This document shows, piece after piece, positions 53,277 through 64,000 of a stretch of DNA of 64,000 nucleotides. The DNA is from Temnothorax longispinosus (lineage: Eukaryota; Arthropoda; Insecta; Hymenoptera; Formicidae): positions 319,519-383,518 of the forward strand of contig NW_027270080.1 of NCBI RefSeq assembly GCF_030848805.1, read 5' to 3'. Within the stretch, counting starts at the first letter, position 1. Each line of letters starts with the position of its first letter. The translations under genes were made by a program, and so were the position numbers. Under the pieces are notes generated by a model. The model did not search any database and had not been told where the DNA came from. It saw only the letters and a program-made list of their open reading frames with translations.

Positions 53277-55003
53277 GTGAGTGAAGAAACGAATGCCTGG
53301 ATCGTGGATTCAGCGGCTTCCGCTCACATGTCACCGAATAAAGACATTTTTGATACGTTCGAAGAGATTCGTAAATCGAAAGTGATTGTCGCGGATAACA
53401 CAAGATTGCATGTAAAAGGTAAAAGGCACAGTAAATATACCGATGCTTGTAAATGGTGAAACGCGTTTAATAGCGGCAGAAGAAGTTCTTTACGTTCCTA
53501 ACCTTAGTGTAAATTTGTTGTCAGTCAAAAAAATCACCGAAAAAGGTTTTACTGTAAAGTTTAACGAAAGAATCTGTGAAATAGTAAACGGTAATCGTTT
53601 GATCGCGACCGCGAAACCGATAAATGATATATATAAACTTTCACAACCGTTAAATGTCGCGTACGCTTGTAAAGTAAATACAAATTCGGACGTATGACAT
53701 AGAAGATTAAGCCATTTAAATAGGTTTAGTATAAAACTGTTGCGCGATAAACATGCTGACGGCTTAAGCTTTGAAGATCCGAGTGAGCGACCGTGCAAAG
53801 TATGCGTAGAAGGAAAGCAAGCACGACAATCGTTTTCAACCAATATCAAGAAAGAGAGGAGAACAACAAAACTTTTACAGTTGGTTCACACCGATATATG
53901 CGGGCCAATGGAGACTACGTCGATAGGTGGAGCAAAATATTTCATCTTATTTATAGATGACTACTCTAGAAGATTGAGTATCTATTTCTTGAAGTATACA
54001 AGTGAAGCGTTGGATACGTTTAAGAAGTATAAAGCTTATGTGGAGAAGCAAACGGGTCATCGTATACTTGCGCTCCGATCTGATAATGGTCGTGAATTTG
54101 TCAATGAAGAATTTAGAAGATTTCTCGAAGAAGAAGGAATCAGGCATCAGACAACAGTCCCATATTCACCTCAGCAGAACGGAGAGGTGCAACCGTACAG
54201 TGGTTGAAAAGGCTCGATGTTTGTTATTGGAAGCGGACCTGCCGAAGAGATTTTGGGGAGAGGCCTGTTTCACAGCGGTTTATTTGATAAATCGCTCTCC
54301 AGCAAAAGGTCTGCAGTATAAGACACCCTACGAAATTTGGTCAGGAAATAAGCCGGATTTAAGTCACTTAAAGTGTTTTGGCTGTAAAGCGCTGGCTCAC
54401 ATTTCGAAGGAACTTCGCCTAAAATGGGATGTAAAGTCAAAAGATTGTATATTCCTAGGATATCTGGAGCATTCCAAAGGCTATCGGATGTTCGATACGA
54501 AGACTGAAAAAGTGTTCAAAAGTAGAGATGTCGTCTTCTATGAAGATAAGCCTGAAAACGCCACGGAAGATATCATCATACAAGAAGTTACGGATGAATC
54601 TGAAGACACCGAAGATTCAGTGGGGGCTGAGTCTAATAGTTCGGATGAAAACTTCGAAAGTATTGAAGATCCTGATTCAGAGAGTTCTGATGAAGAGGAT
54701 GATAATAATGATGCGGATCATCCACAATCACGCCAAGAAAAGGAAGAATCTTTGGTTCGTTGTAGTAGTCGTGTACGGAAACCCAAGGAGTTTTAAGATT
54801 TTATTACATACAGCGTATTAGAAGAATCCGAGCAAATTGAACCAATGAGCGTAGATGAAGCATTGAAAGATCCTCACGGAAGAGAATGGAAGCAAGCCAT
54901 GAAGGAAGAATATGATGCACTTATTCAGAATCAGACATGGGAATTATGTGATCGACTTAAAGACAAAAAGGTGCTGAAGACGCGCTGGGTTTTTAAAATT
55001 AAA
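53277..55003 (+). pseudogene. Copia pol, first part: protease, integrase, start of RT
   Basis: Protease: WIVDSAASAHM near 53298-53330; the family motif is DSGA, here DSAA. Integrase: an HRRLSHLNR zinc-finger half preceded by a stop (53695-53697), CKVC near 53795, then the catalytic set VHTDICGP (about 53885), RSDNGREF (about 54078) and PQQNGE (about 54170), so the DDE triad is readable. A frame change at about 54185 leads to the GKR-type segment WSGNKPDLSHLKCFGCKA and an acidic linker. RT begins at 54845 (EALKDPHGREWKQAM) and reaches TRWVFKIK at 55003, where the solo LTR interrupts it. Confidence 0.85.
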
Positions 55004-57663
55004 TGTTACGTCCTGCGGACTCCACGATATCCCTTTTTCGCGGGAATTCTTATGCGCCTAAGATAGCCCTAAGATTAGGATAAACAAGCCGAGTACAGAC
55101 GGTTATCGATCGGGGGGGGGGATGAGGTTAGATCTCCTTGCATTCTTTTTTTTATGATTAAACTACCTATTTGCTTGGGCAACTAAAAGCAACCTCTCAG
55201 ATGACAAATTACTAACAGACGGGGGATATGGTGACCAGATTCTCGTCAACCTCGTCTGGCCCATAACTATAAACCCGGCGACACGACGCGCAGAAAGGAG
55301 CCTTAACTCCAGACGGGGGATGATGGAGATCTGTATTATATCGCGCGACTCACTCAAAACTGGCCGTGCGATGTTCCGACAAAGAGAAACGAAACCTAAT
55401 ACGTGCTTTTAGAAATCTTAAGAGCACGTGGCGGAAGTTTCTGTTTGCAATAAAACTGCACTTAAAATTGAGAAGTATGGATCGTTTGTCAACATAAAAA
55501 CAGGGTCGCGAGATAAGTGAGGAACCCCAATAAAAGAGAAATCGGCGATAGCCGAAAAACAAATGCGTCACTGGAAGAACCGATGGGTTACACCCCCAAT
55601 ACGACAGTGGGGCCTTAAGAGGGGGCTCACCAATGGAAAACCGGAAAAATCGATAACCGTCTCTTTTTAGGATAACCAGCTTTTTAGGATAGGCGTAAAC
55701 TCAAAATCTACCCCTTGGGCGAGAAACATCTCGCCCAATAAGAATTCCCTTAAATAATAATTAGAAACATCCCGCCAACCAGAAATCCTTTAAACGAAAA
55801 CCAAACACATCCCACACGAAATCCACCCCTTCCATCCTTCGAACCTTCCTATTTAAATCGCAACGTCGCAGGACTTGCTCTCAGAGAAATTTTCTCAGTC
55901 TTCCAAGTTTCAGTCTGCATTGCTCGATATTATAATCGGAATCTCATTCGTTTCGAGTCCCGACTCCACGTTTAGAGTCAGTGCAACAAATCCGACGAAC
56001 CATCAGTCGCCCCCGACTCACCCACCGACGAGTCCAACGTCCATTTCGGAGAGAATCAACAACCACCAGAAATTCATCAAGTAGTAAGTCCCGTAATTTT
56101 CTTGATCCTTACCTTTTCCGCGTTATCGCCCCCCTTCTTAAACGGTCTATCGATTGTCGGATCCCCGGAAGCTTATTATTTTGGGGTCGGTCAGTGTAGG
56201 CATCAGGTTCCCAGCGGTCGTTGGCGTTGTCGTGGGCCTGACTTGGCTCCCGGCGTCTTCGTCGCTGTCGCGAACTCAGCCGGTCCACTGACCCCCTTGA
56301 GCTCGTGATCGTGGGTCGGTCAGTGTAGGCATCAGGTTCCCAACGGTCGTTGGCGTTGTCGTGGGCCTGACTTGGCTCCCGGCGTCTTCGTCGCTGTCGC
56401 GGACTCAGCCTGTCCACTGACCTCCCCCCCTCGAGCTCGTGACGATTTCCTTTTGTTCGCTTCCGACCGAGTCCGAGAGAGATCGACTAAATAAATAAAT
56501 AATTTTAGTGGACCCGAAAGTCCTACCCCCTCGAGGACAGAATCTCCGCACAATCAAGCGACAGAGAAATCGACAGAACAAGCGGGCGCGACGGGAGGTC
56601 GAACTCCCCCGGAAGCAGCTCAACGCCGGTCCTCCGCGACTCGTCATTCCACCGCCCCTACCAGCTTTTTCGGAGAAACCCTGTTCTTTACATCAGAATC
56701 GCCCTGTTATTACGTCTTATCGCCCAGTTGTTCTACCCTCTCGCCCAATTGCTGAACATTCTCGCCCTGTTTGCCGCGTGGCTCCGTTTCCCGTGGTCCC
56801 GCCTCGCGTGGTCCCGGTTTGCGTGGTCCCCGTCAACCTTGATCCAGCCCGCTTCCTAGAACCTCCCGATTCCCCCTCCTCTTCCCGAAGTCCGTCCCCG
56901 ACCTCCTCGACCGCCTCGACTCTCAATCTCGAGGACATAGGCGATCCCGAGACCATAACATTAGACTAATAACTATAGAAATAACCTTTATTTATTCATA
57001 TGTCTTAACTTCATTAATTTACATACACTTTAATTTTAAGCCCGACTTAATTTAGTTTACACACATATAACACCTAGCCAAATTCATGTAATCGCATTCT
57101 GATTTCAATTGTAATAATAGCGGGCAGGATGTTCATTTTCAAGTAGGTTTAAAGATCTTGCCCGACCACCCCCGCACCTATGTAACTCCCGCGATAACTA
57201 CGCACTCACACACACTAATGACATTCATTTCGCCTCCGTTCATTCATCTCAATTGCCTCACAATTTCGATGTTGCTGCCAAGTACAATTTTTATGTAATT
57301 AATGTTCAGCTCAATGTTATCAACAAATATCATTTTTATTGTAATAAATGTTTAGTTGTTAGTAAGGTTAAATTAAATGTTTTTTTATTTTAAATAAGAC
57401 CTCCCCCACAAATTACTTCCCTCTCTCGAAATAGCACGAGGTCCGATCCCGAGTTAAAGGAAAGGCGTCCTAGCGTCTTTACGGACGTTGACCCTTCCTG
57501 AGTCATAAAAGTGCGTTCGGCTCGCGCCACGCGTCTCAGAACGCGTACCTGCGAGCGACATTTGTAAGTATCTAGTTGCGTCCTTCCTTCCCCCGACCCC
57601 TCTGGTTAGCCTTTCCCTTGCTTCCCAGATTTTCATATCCTAATCCCGGGGTTGGACGTAACA
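55004..57663. mobile_element. 2.66 kb solo LTR inside copia RT
   Basis: It starts TGTTACGTCCTGCGG and ends GGACGTAACA, with the duplication TAAA at 55000-55003 and 57664-57667. A TG...CA element with a 4-bp duplication and no gag-pol is best read as a solo LTR of a Ty3/gypsy element with unusually long LTRs. A 153-codon plus frame at 56508-56969 is Pro/Ser/Arg-rich, without a motif, and has an antisense open frame, so it is not supported as a gene. Confidence 0.75.
56185..56420. repeat. Tandem duplication of about 128 bp in the solo LTR
   Basis: GGTCGGTCAGTGTAGGCATC, CGGTCGTTGGCGTTGTCGTG and CTTGGCTCCCGGCGTCTTCG occur twice (about 56183-56292 and 56311-56420), almost identical, which suggests a recent duplication. 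Confidence 0.85.
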
Positions 57664-57667
57664 TAAA

Positions 57668-59060
57668 CAAGGTGAAGGTAACTCACAAAGATATAGAGCG
57701 AGGTTAGTAATTAAAGGATACGAACAAATCCCGGGTATTGATTGTCATGAAACCTATTGCCCTGTAGTTAGATTTAGTACTCATAGATTTCTTTTTGCAG
57801 TAGCTGCTAAACATAACTATGATATAGACCATCTGGACGTAGTGACAGCGTTCATTCAACGGCGATTTGGAGGAAGATATATACATAGAACTGCCGAGAA
57901 AGAGTTTGTCAAGCAAGGACAGGAGAGGAAAGTATGCAAGCTCAAGAAAGCGATGTATGGACTCAAGCAAGGAGCCAACGCGTGGAACAAAAAGCTACAT
58001 AATGTATTAAAGAAGATGGGTTTTGAGCGTTCTAAAGAGGATCCGAGTTTGTATATCCGTAAAAAAAGTGACGGAAGCGTAACGTATCTAGCCACATACG
58101 TAGATGATTTTTTATTATTTACAAAGAATAGAAAGTTGAAACAGACGATTATAAAGAAACTGGGGGAGGAATTTAAGTTAAGAAATCTGGGACCGGTTTC
58201 GAAAATCTTGGGGATCAATGTACGAAGAAATCGACAAGCCAGAGAGATACTCCTCGACTAGGAAGATTATATAGAAGAAATCTTGCATCGATTTAACTTG
58301 GAGAACTGTAATCCGGTGAAAACGCCACTGGATACGAATCAGACCTTAACCAAGGACATGTCGCCAAAAACTGCAGTAGAGAAGAAGGAAATGGAAAACG
58401 TTCCATACAGGAGGCATTGGGTTGCCTGATGTACGCGTATCAAGGCACGCGACCTGACCTGGGCAGTGCAATTACAACTCTTGGTTCATTCGCTGAGAAC
58501 CCTGGAAAAGCGCAGTGGAACGCGCTTAAACGCACGCTGCGTTATTTGAAGGGGACCAATGATCTTCGACTGAAGATAGACTGTTCTAAACCTACGGAGC
58601 TGATAGGATATTGCGATGCTAATTGGGCCGGCGATACGGATAGCTGACGTTCTACTAGTGGATACGTGTTCCTGTTAGGCAGCTGTGCAGTATCTTGGTG
58701 TTCAAGAAGGCAGCAATCCGTTTCGTTATCGACTACCGAGTCGGAGTACATCGCGATGTCGTTAGCTACTCAGGAACTCTTGTGGCTTAAAAGATTAATG
58801 GAAGATATCGATAAATCTTGTATTCGCGAGCCGGTTTGTTTATATTCAGATAACCAAAGTGTTATAAAATTAGCGAGTTCGAATAACTATCATCGAGGTC
58901 GAAGCATATAGATACGAGGTATAAATTTATAAAAGAAAAGATCTCCGGTAAAGAGTTAAAACTTGATTTTATTTCTAGTAAGAAATGTTAGCGGATGCGC
59001 TTACTAAAGCAGTAACTTCCGAAAAGAATAATTTTTGCAATAAGGGTATGAATTTAATTT
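57668..59060 (+). pseudogene. Copia pol, second part: RT and RNase H
   Basis: After the solo LTR the RT resumes with RARLVIKGYEQIPGIDCHET in shifting frames, HLDVVTAFIQ (first catalytic Asp), KLKKAMYGLKQGANAWNKKL and YVDDFLLF with Tyr-Val-Asp-Asp at 58097-58108. RNase H follows: YCDANWAGD near 58609, STTESEYIA near 58732 and [13 protein letters not shown] near 58843. The end reads MLADALTKAV near 58986-59015, the usual copia terminus. Stops occur at 58259, 58644 and 58909 among others. Confidence 0.85.
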
Positions 59061-59101
59061 CATTAGAGTTTGTTTTTTCGCCTCGAGCTCAAGTAGGGGA
59101 A

Positions 59102-59359
59102 TGTAGGTATATGTATTCTGTTAGTGATCTTAGGCGAAAGGAGATACGAGTTAATTCTTCAGTAGATGGCGCTTGTATTTTTAGTTAGTCTGCTCTTTAT
59201 ATTAGCATGCAGTTAAGGTCAGTCCGCATAGCGCTCTCGTTAAGTTAACACTGTTCTGTAGACGCACGTATATAATAAATATTAAATGTTCTTTATAATA
59301 CGATAATACTCTTCTACTATTTTCTACCCGGTCAGACACATTCCTCTGTAAAGCCAACA
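59102..59359 (+). repeat. Copia right LTR
   Basis: 258 bp, TGTAG...CCAACA, with AATAAA near 59275. It lacks the MITE present in the left LTR. Confidence 0.9.
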
Positions 59360-59900
59360 ATGCCTCAAGTCTGAGAGGAAAGGCACGTTCCGTTTTAGAA
59401 AACGTTTAAGAACTCGAAAATGCAGATTATTGACACGTGGAGTTAAAATCTAAACTCGAGTTGCGTTTCGGTGAGGGGCTCCATTCGCAGAATCATTATT
59501 TCCAATTTACAAACCGAAAGCAGAAATTTGGGGAAAATCTCGCCGAACTCGGTTCAGATCTCGAAAGACTAGCTCGACTGGCGTACCCCGAATGCCCTTT
59601 CCCGGTTCGACAAAATCGCTTGCTCCCAGTTTATTTCTGCGCTTTTGAATGGTTTTGTGAGAAGGACCCTTCAGTTAAAAGGAATAACTTCTCTTAAATC
59701 GGCTGTAGAAAGAGCGAAAGCGGTAAAGACAATTCAGGGAGACAATTTTGAAAAGAGGGGGAGAATTTTGATAATAATGAAAGAGGAAAAGGGGAAAACA
59801 TGAGTAAAAAAAATAATGGAGAAAAACAGAAGGGGAGGAATAAAAGGAAATAAAATTGTGTTTAAAAATAACTCTTTTTTTTGTGTTTTGAAAGAAGGTT
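59360..59900 (+). pseudogene. Gypsy-type gag, 3' part
   Basis: It resumes where copia entered: SLRGKARSVLE (frames mixed near 59362-59400), then an open frame from 59437 with ELKSKLELRFGEGLHSQNHY, RKQKFGENLAELGSDLERLA and RLAYPECPFPVR, the standard capsid C-terminal part of insect gypsy gag. It breaks after 59690, and the element is truncated before pol. Confidence 0.7.
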
Positions 59901-59967
59901 TTAGAGGCAACGAGATATAACAAATTTTTAACTTATTTCTGAAAGACAAATGTTGTAAAATAACATC

Positions 59968-61302
59968 TCGGGAAAAAAAACCTTATAATGTCTTATATAT
60001 GTTATATAAGAAGCGGTCTTATATGCTCATATATGAATTTTGACCGCATTTAAGCATATAAGGTCTTATATGGTCATATATGATTATATAAGATTATATA
60101 AGGACATATAAAAATATCTCTTATAGTGTGTTATATGCTTATATAAGAAGCTATCTTATCATATATGAATTTTGGCCTGATAAGAGTTTATATGGTCATA
60201 TATGATTATATAAGATTATATATAGCCACTTAGGCTATAGCATGGTACTTTATTATAAGAGTGGACTTCACGATATAACTGATACAAAAATTGTGTTGCT
60301 CCAAGACAGCGTCGCGCGAGAATAGCGCGAGACAGTGTCGTGTCTTTTTGATGCCGTTCTTATAACACTGTCAAATTTAAATACGAGAAACAGATCGAAT
60401 GCCATCTATCGGATACTTTGAGATGCAATATTCTGATCTGATCATATATAATCTTATATGACTATATCATTTCATATACGAATATATTATTTTCAGTTTA
60501 AATTAATGTATGTTTGCAAATAATACGATTAATATATTTGTTTATAAGAACTATAATATATATTATGTAACAGTTTTTTTTCACGAATTACTACTGGTAA
60601 TTTCATTGTTTACAAAAATATTTAATAAAAATTAATATGTCAATTAAAAAAATTAAGTACCTTATGCAAAATTAGAAATAAAGAAAACTTAAAATAACAT
60701 ATAAGCAATGAGAAGTGCCGTTTTCGGTCGAAGCGAATCTTGATGCTTAATAATATTTCACAATATCAATTTATTATTAAATACATGTTTCAGTTTTTTA
60801 AATTGGCTTTGTCGGACTTAAAACGCAATTATGTCGGACTTGAAACTAAAAATAATATATTTTATATTAATTTGATATTGTCAAGTAAAATAATATACTA
60901 GAAGAATATTTATAACAGTTATACAAATTTATATAGATAGATCTATTATAGAGTATATATTCATATTTGATTATCTTTAACCTTATAAATATACTTTTAC
61001 ATGATCACACATTATAATATACTAGTATATAAAACCATGTATGACTATATAAAGTTATACTTAAAGAGATTTGGCCATATAATATTGTTCAAGATTATAT
61101 ATTTCCATTTCTTATATGACCATATATATTTATATATTTACTAATATGAACAAATAAGAAGTATTTTTTCCCGAGTATATAATCATATATGGCCATATAA
61201 TATTGTTTAAGATTATATTTTCCATTTCTTATATGTGATCATATATAATCATATTTTTACTAATATAAACTAATATGAATAAATAAAAGGTTTTTTTCCC
61301 GG
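59968..61302. mobile_element. 1.33 kb AT-rich TIR element
   Basis: The tips TCGGGAAAAAAAACCTTATA and the complement of AAAGGTTTTTTTCCCGGG face each other. The interior repeats CATATATGATTATATAAG and TCTTATATGG words many times, with AT-rich filler. No ORF. A third tip-like word (TTTTTTCCCGAG) lies near 61165. Confidence 0.65.
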
Positions 61303-61530
61303 GATTATTATTTATAAATAAATAGATTAGATATAAAAACGTTTTTAATTTTTATTTATAAAAGAAATCTATATATAAATGCTCAGTTTTATATGGAAAA
61401 ATGGGCCTTTAGTAAACAGCAATCAGACATGGCTAGAATTGTAGAGCATCAAAGAAGATTTAAAAGTTCTATGGGCACAACTTTGTAACGAGTCCTGCTT
61501 TGAATGCTAAAGCTGTCCAAAGTACGCTAT
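61303..61530. other. Short stretch without gene
   Basis: Nothing recognised. Confidence 0.5.
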
Positions 61531-61980
61531 TATGACCATGTACCACTGGTCTGATCTGATTTCACTGCATTCAGGCCTCTTCGCGGTGACGGCGATAACG
61601 GATTATACCAAAGACATTGAAATAATATATCTAGAATGTATTTGATACGAACCATTAACCCGGTGTTGTGTTTGTTACCAGAGAGATACCTGAGAGCGGC
61701 CACCGGGATCATTCCGTTCCAGCGGACGTATACTGACGCGCCGCCTGAGAAAGTGGACGTCAACTACGTCGTTACGCTCGGTATAACGGTACACACATGG
61801 TTCGTGTCCGTGCTATGGTTCGTGACCGAACTACTCAGATGGAGGGGATATGCTGCAATATGCTGGTCGCGCAAGCCCCTCTTCTGTCCGTGTCCGTGTA
61901 CGCTCGGCACTCGGCAAGCTTCGAGCGGGGAGAGAAGGACAGACATACGATCTGCTATCTCTTTCTCTCTTGAGCTGTGA
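61531..61980 (+). CDS. Unidentified ORF with a membrane segment
   Basis: Not recognised. An ATG near 61531 opens MTMYHWSDLISLHSGLFAVT to a stop near 61645. An overlapping frame, 61636-61980, has LPERYLRAATGIIPFQRTYT, then DVNYVVTLGITVHTWFVSVL and WFVTELL, one clear hydrophobic segment of about 20 residues, and a Cys-rich tail. The local GC content is much higher than the flanks, as in exons. It may be an exon of a membrane protein gene broken by a frameshift, or part of an unknown element. Confidence 0.3.
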
Positions 61981-62259
61981 CGTTGCCGGCGCGGCCGCGG
62001 CGTTGCCGTTAGCACGCGCCGGCTATACCACGATGCCACGCATTTCGGGTTTCGCGTCTCGTGTCTCGTGCTCGTGTCTCGCAGAATGCCGAGTCTCGAA
62101 TTGGCAAATTGACGATGTGCTATACGTTACATTTGCGTTTATATTCACAAATTTTAATTTTATATTTATAAATAAATATATATATGTATATATATAAAAA
62201 ATTTATAAATATATAAAGGTTGCAAATATAATTAATTAAATAAATATTTATAAACTTAA

Positions 62260-62537
62260 GGGTCGACAGGAGTAACACTACCGACCTCTGTCGGGTTGCT
62301 TAGCTGCGAGTCCGTATTTTATTTATTATAAATTTTTTAAGAGCCAAAATGGAAAATCTGGCTATGTACCAGCTTGCGGCTGATATTACTGATTAAAACA
62401 AGCATAAGTTTAATGAGATTCGTTAATTAATTTGGCTAAAATTTGGGAAAAGCCGTTCCTAAGCAGCTTTGCAGGCTTGCTTAGAGCTGCAAGCTAAGCA
62501 ATCCGACAGAGGTCGGTAGTGTTACTCCTGTCGACCC
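62260..62537. mobile_element. 278-bp foldback with TTAA duplication (copy 2)
   Basis: TTAA at 62256-62259 and 62538-62541. It is copy 1 (12117-12558) with most of the right arm deleted, so that the tips still pair but one inner arm remains single. The 15-codon frame in the left arm is kept, with at least three amino-acid changes. Confidence 0.85.
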
Positions 62538-62541
62538 TTAA

Positions 62542-63221
62542 AAATTAAAATTTGCAAATGTAATGTATAAAAATCACGGTTCTATACATATGTTTTTCTA
62601 TATCTAAAAAAGTCTTACATTAAAAACCTTTACTTTAGCATAATAATATTTACATGTAATATTTAAATGCATACCAATAATTATATTATTGACTATGAGA
62701 AATAACTGTAGTTTATAATATTATTTTACTCTTATTAAATTTATTTTACCTATGCATGTTTAATTGGCCAAATTACGGCTAAATTACAAGCAACAACAAA
62801 AGGATATTGGATAAAAATAAAAACACTTTATTAAATAAACAATACACATGGGTAACATTTCGACTGTACTTATTATAATTAGTCTTCTTCAGAACGGATT
62901 ACTATGAATATAAAAGAAGAAGATAAATATTAAAACATGATAATGTTTAAGTTAACATACTAAAACATTAAACATTAGTCTACTAGACTAAAACATTAAA
63001 CAATTTCCTAATAATATAAACAAAATAAACAATAATCTAATTGAATCACAAATATAAAAACGCCGGAGTAATCAAATGAAACCATGACAAGATAAATTTT
63101 ATATTTATATTGAGAGGTGATAAAATCTCTTCCGTCAGGAAGAGAATGTAAACAATTATTAACGGGGGTATTCTGATTTAAAATATCTTTAAAATATATG
63201 TTTTTACGAATTTTTTGTAGG
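62542..63221. other. AT-rich stretch, possible Penelope-like remnant
   Basis: Near 62846-62905, on the minus strand, TCTGAAGAAGACTAATTATA and GTCGAAATGTTACCC resemble the conserved CTGAAGAAG...CGAAACGTT segment of Penelope-like elements. No RT is present. An 82-codon minus frame at 63256-63008 has no motif. Confidence 0.35.
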
Positions 63222-63800
63222 GAAACAAAGAAAGTGAATAACGTTGAACTTTGCATGTTCTCTTCACCTTATTTTAAATATTTATTTTTATTTAAGTAAC
63301 AAAAATGCTCTTCTTTTCTGTTACATCCTGGTCACTATAAATGACAGACGGTGTAAATAATTCTAGCTGTTCTAGGTATCTGAAACACAAAAAGCTAAAA
63401 TTTTCTTATTCTGCAGAAGTGTGGCTATTGTCTGAACTAGAATTAAATCAATATTTCTATTCTGTGTGTGTAAAAGCAGCTTTTTTATTAAAAATATTAT
63501 AATTTTTTTCAAAATTTTATTAGTATTTTATTAAAAGAAAAAACTGATAAACAATGTTTATTCTAGTTCAGACGATAGCCATCACTTATTTTGAATAAGA
63601 AAGTTTTTTTTGGTTTTTACATTTCTGATATTTATTAGAACAGCTGGAATCATTTACTTCATCTCTTATTTACGTCTTTTAGTGATCAAGATATAACATA
63701 GATAAGAAGAATATTTTTCTTACTTAAAAAATAAAATATATTCTTAAAATAAGATTAAAAGAACATGCAAAGTTTAACGTTATTCGCTTTCTTCGTTCAC
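63222..63800. repeat. Degenerate palindrome of about 580 bp
   Basis: The left arm (AAAGTGAATAACGTTGAAC, TTTGCATGTTCTCTTC, TTTAAGTAACAAAAATG) pairs with the complement at the right (GTTTAACGTTATTCGCTTTC). Arms are about 270 bp with an AT-rich centre near 63500. Probably an old foldback transposon. Confidence 0.65.
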
Positions 63801-63924
63801 CTAATTAAAAATTCCTGAAAAATACCTATTTTTAAAGACCTTCTCCGGCTCCAGTCGTGATCAACTTGTATTCATGCTTAAAAACAAAAATTTATTTTAC
63901 TAAAGTTATGTTATATATCAGAAA

Positions 63925-64000
63925 ATGAGTCGCGCTTCAAGTGATCTATTATTACAATTACAAAAAAGAAATGATATCTCTTTTTAAATTACAGCGCCAT
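63925..64000. repeat. Repeat shared with 46343-46430, runs off window
   Basis: See 46343-46430. The match continues to the last base of the window. Confidence 0.85.

Larger units (their letters stand above)
51975..59359 (+). mobile_element. Full-length Ty1/copia element inside the gypsy gag
   Basis: LTRs at 51975-52380 and 59102-59359 start TGTAG and end CCAACA. Leaving out the MITE in the left one, they differ at about ten of 258 positions by eye. TGGTTATGGGCCCAG just after the left LTR is the copia-type primer-binding site. The order gag, protease, integrase, RT, RNase H is that of Ty1/copia. Frameshifts and stops occur throughout. It is interrupted by a solo LTR at 55004-57663. No clear 5-bp target duplication remains. 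Confidence 0.9.

Noticed and set aside
56109..56417. Minus ORF with an internal repeat of about 40 residues
   Set aside because: It is the 128-bp tandem duplication of the solo LTR; no known protein.
1..64000. Bacterial or viral contamination
   Set aside because: GT-AG introns, LINE, SINE, MITE and DIRS structures and metazoan pseudogenes occur along the whole window.

Overview
This is a eukaryotic, almost certainly insect nuclear window. I infer a hymenopteran, most likely an ant, from the AT-rich background, short GT-AG introns, and broken copies of two animal housekeeping genes (a DHX37/kurz-type RNA helicase and a TDRD3-type Tudor protein). The transposon mixture also fits: LINE, Helitron, P-like THAP element, DUF4806- and DUF4817-associated transposons, copia, Ty3/gypsy and DIRS. 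There is no operon, CRISPR array or prokaryotic signature. Nearly all recognisable coding sequence belongs to decaying mobile elements, and several are inserted inside one another.

Layout. 1-3234: rotten LINE. 3235-7137: Helitron-type material holding a nested 1.07 kb element with an 8-bp target duplication and a palindromic minisatellite. 7138-10960: a CpG-rich promoter-like block and a small gene candidate, split by a complete P-like element (8013-10014) in its 5' region and by a 243-bp MITE inside its reading frame. 11341-12558: a small membrane ORF and foldback MITEs. 13040-15379 (minus): a DHX37 pseudogene with legible splice phases, itself broken by a 1.45 kb element. 15430-22898: a 7.5 kb element carrying a transposase-like ORF, a DUF4806 gene and a nested DUF4817 element. 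22905-24717: an unidentified three-exon gene candidate. 24880-26950: an LTR-like element. 27042-27660: TDRD3-like remnant. 27937-28832: two unidentified ORFs.

30160-34640 is a dense island of about 20 short palindromic MITEs, mostly with TTA/TAA target duplications, some nested to two or three levels. Most carry a CCAAT-box-like core (CCAATCA/TGATTGG). The island is bracketed by an inverted pair of repeats lying in (TA)n tracts. 35029-40935: a second copy of the LTR-like element and a minus-strand DIRS-like tyrosine-recombinase retrotransposon whose RT catalytic block is deleted. 41000-47340: AT-rich sequence, foldback elements, microsatellites and a tRNA-like SINE. 47350-50945: a 3.6 kb unit with long inverted ends around a GC-rich minisatellite. 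51162-59900: a gypsy gag interrupted by a full-length copia, which is interrupted by a 2.66 kb solo LTR and carries a MITE in its left LTR. 59968-64000: AT-rich foldbacks, a short unidentified ORF and a second copy of the TTAA-flanked foldback.

The insertion order can be read from which element interrupts which, so the window works as a stratigraphic record. Host coding content is small: two pseudogenes and up to five unidentified ORF candidates. All coordinates and motifs were read by eye; family names rest on motif recognition, not on a search.
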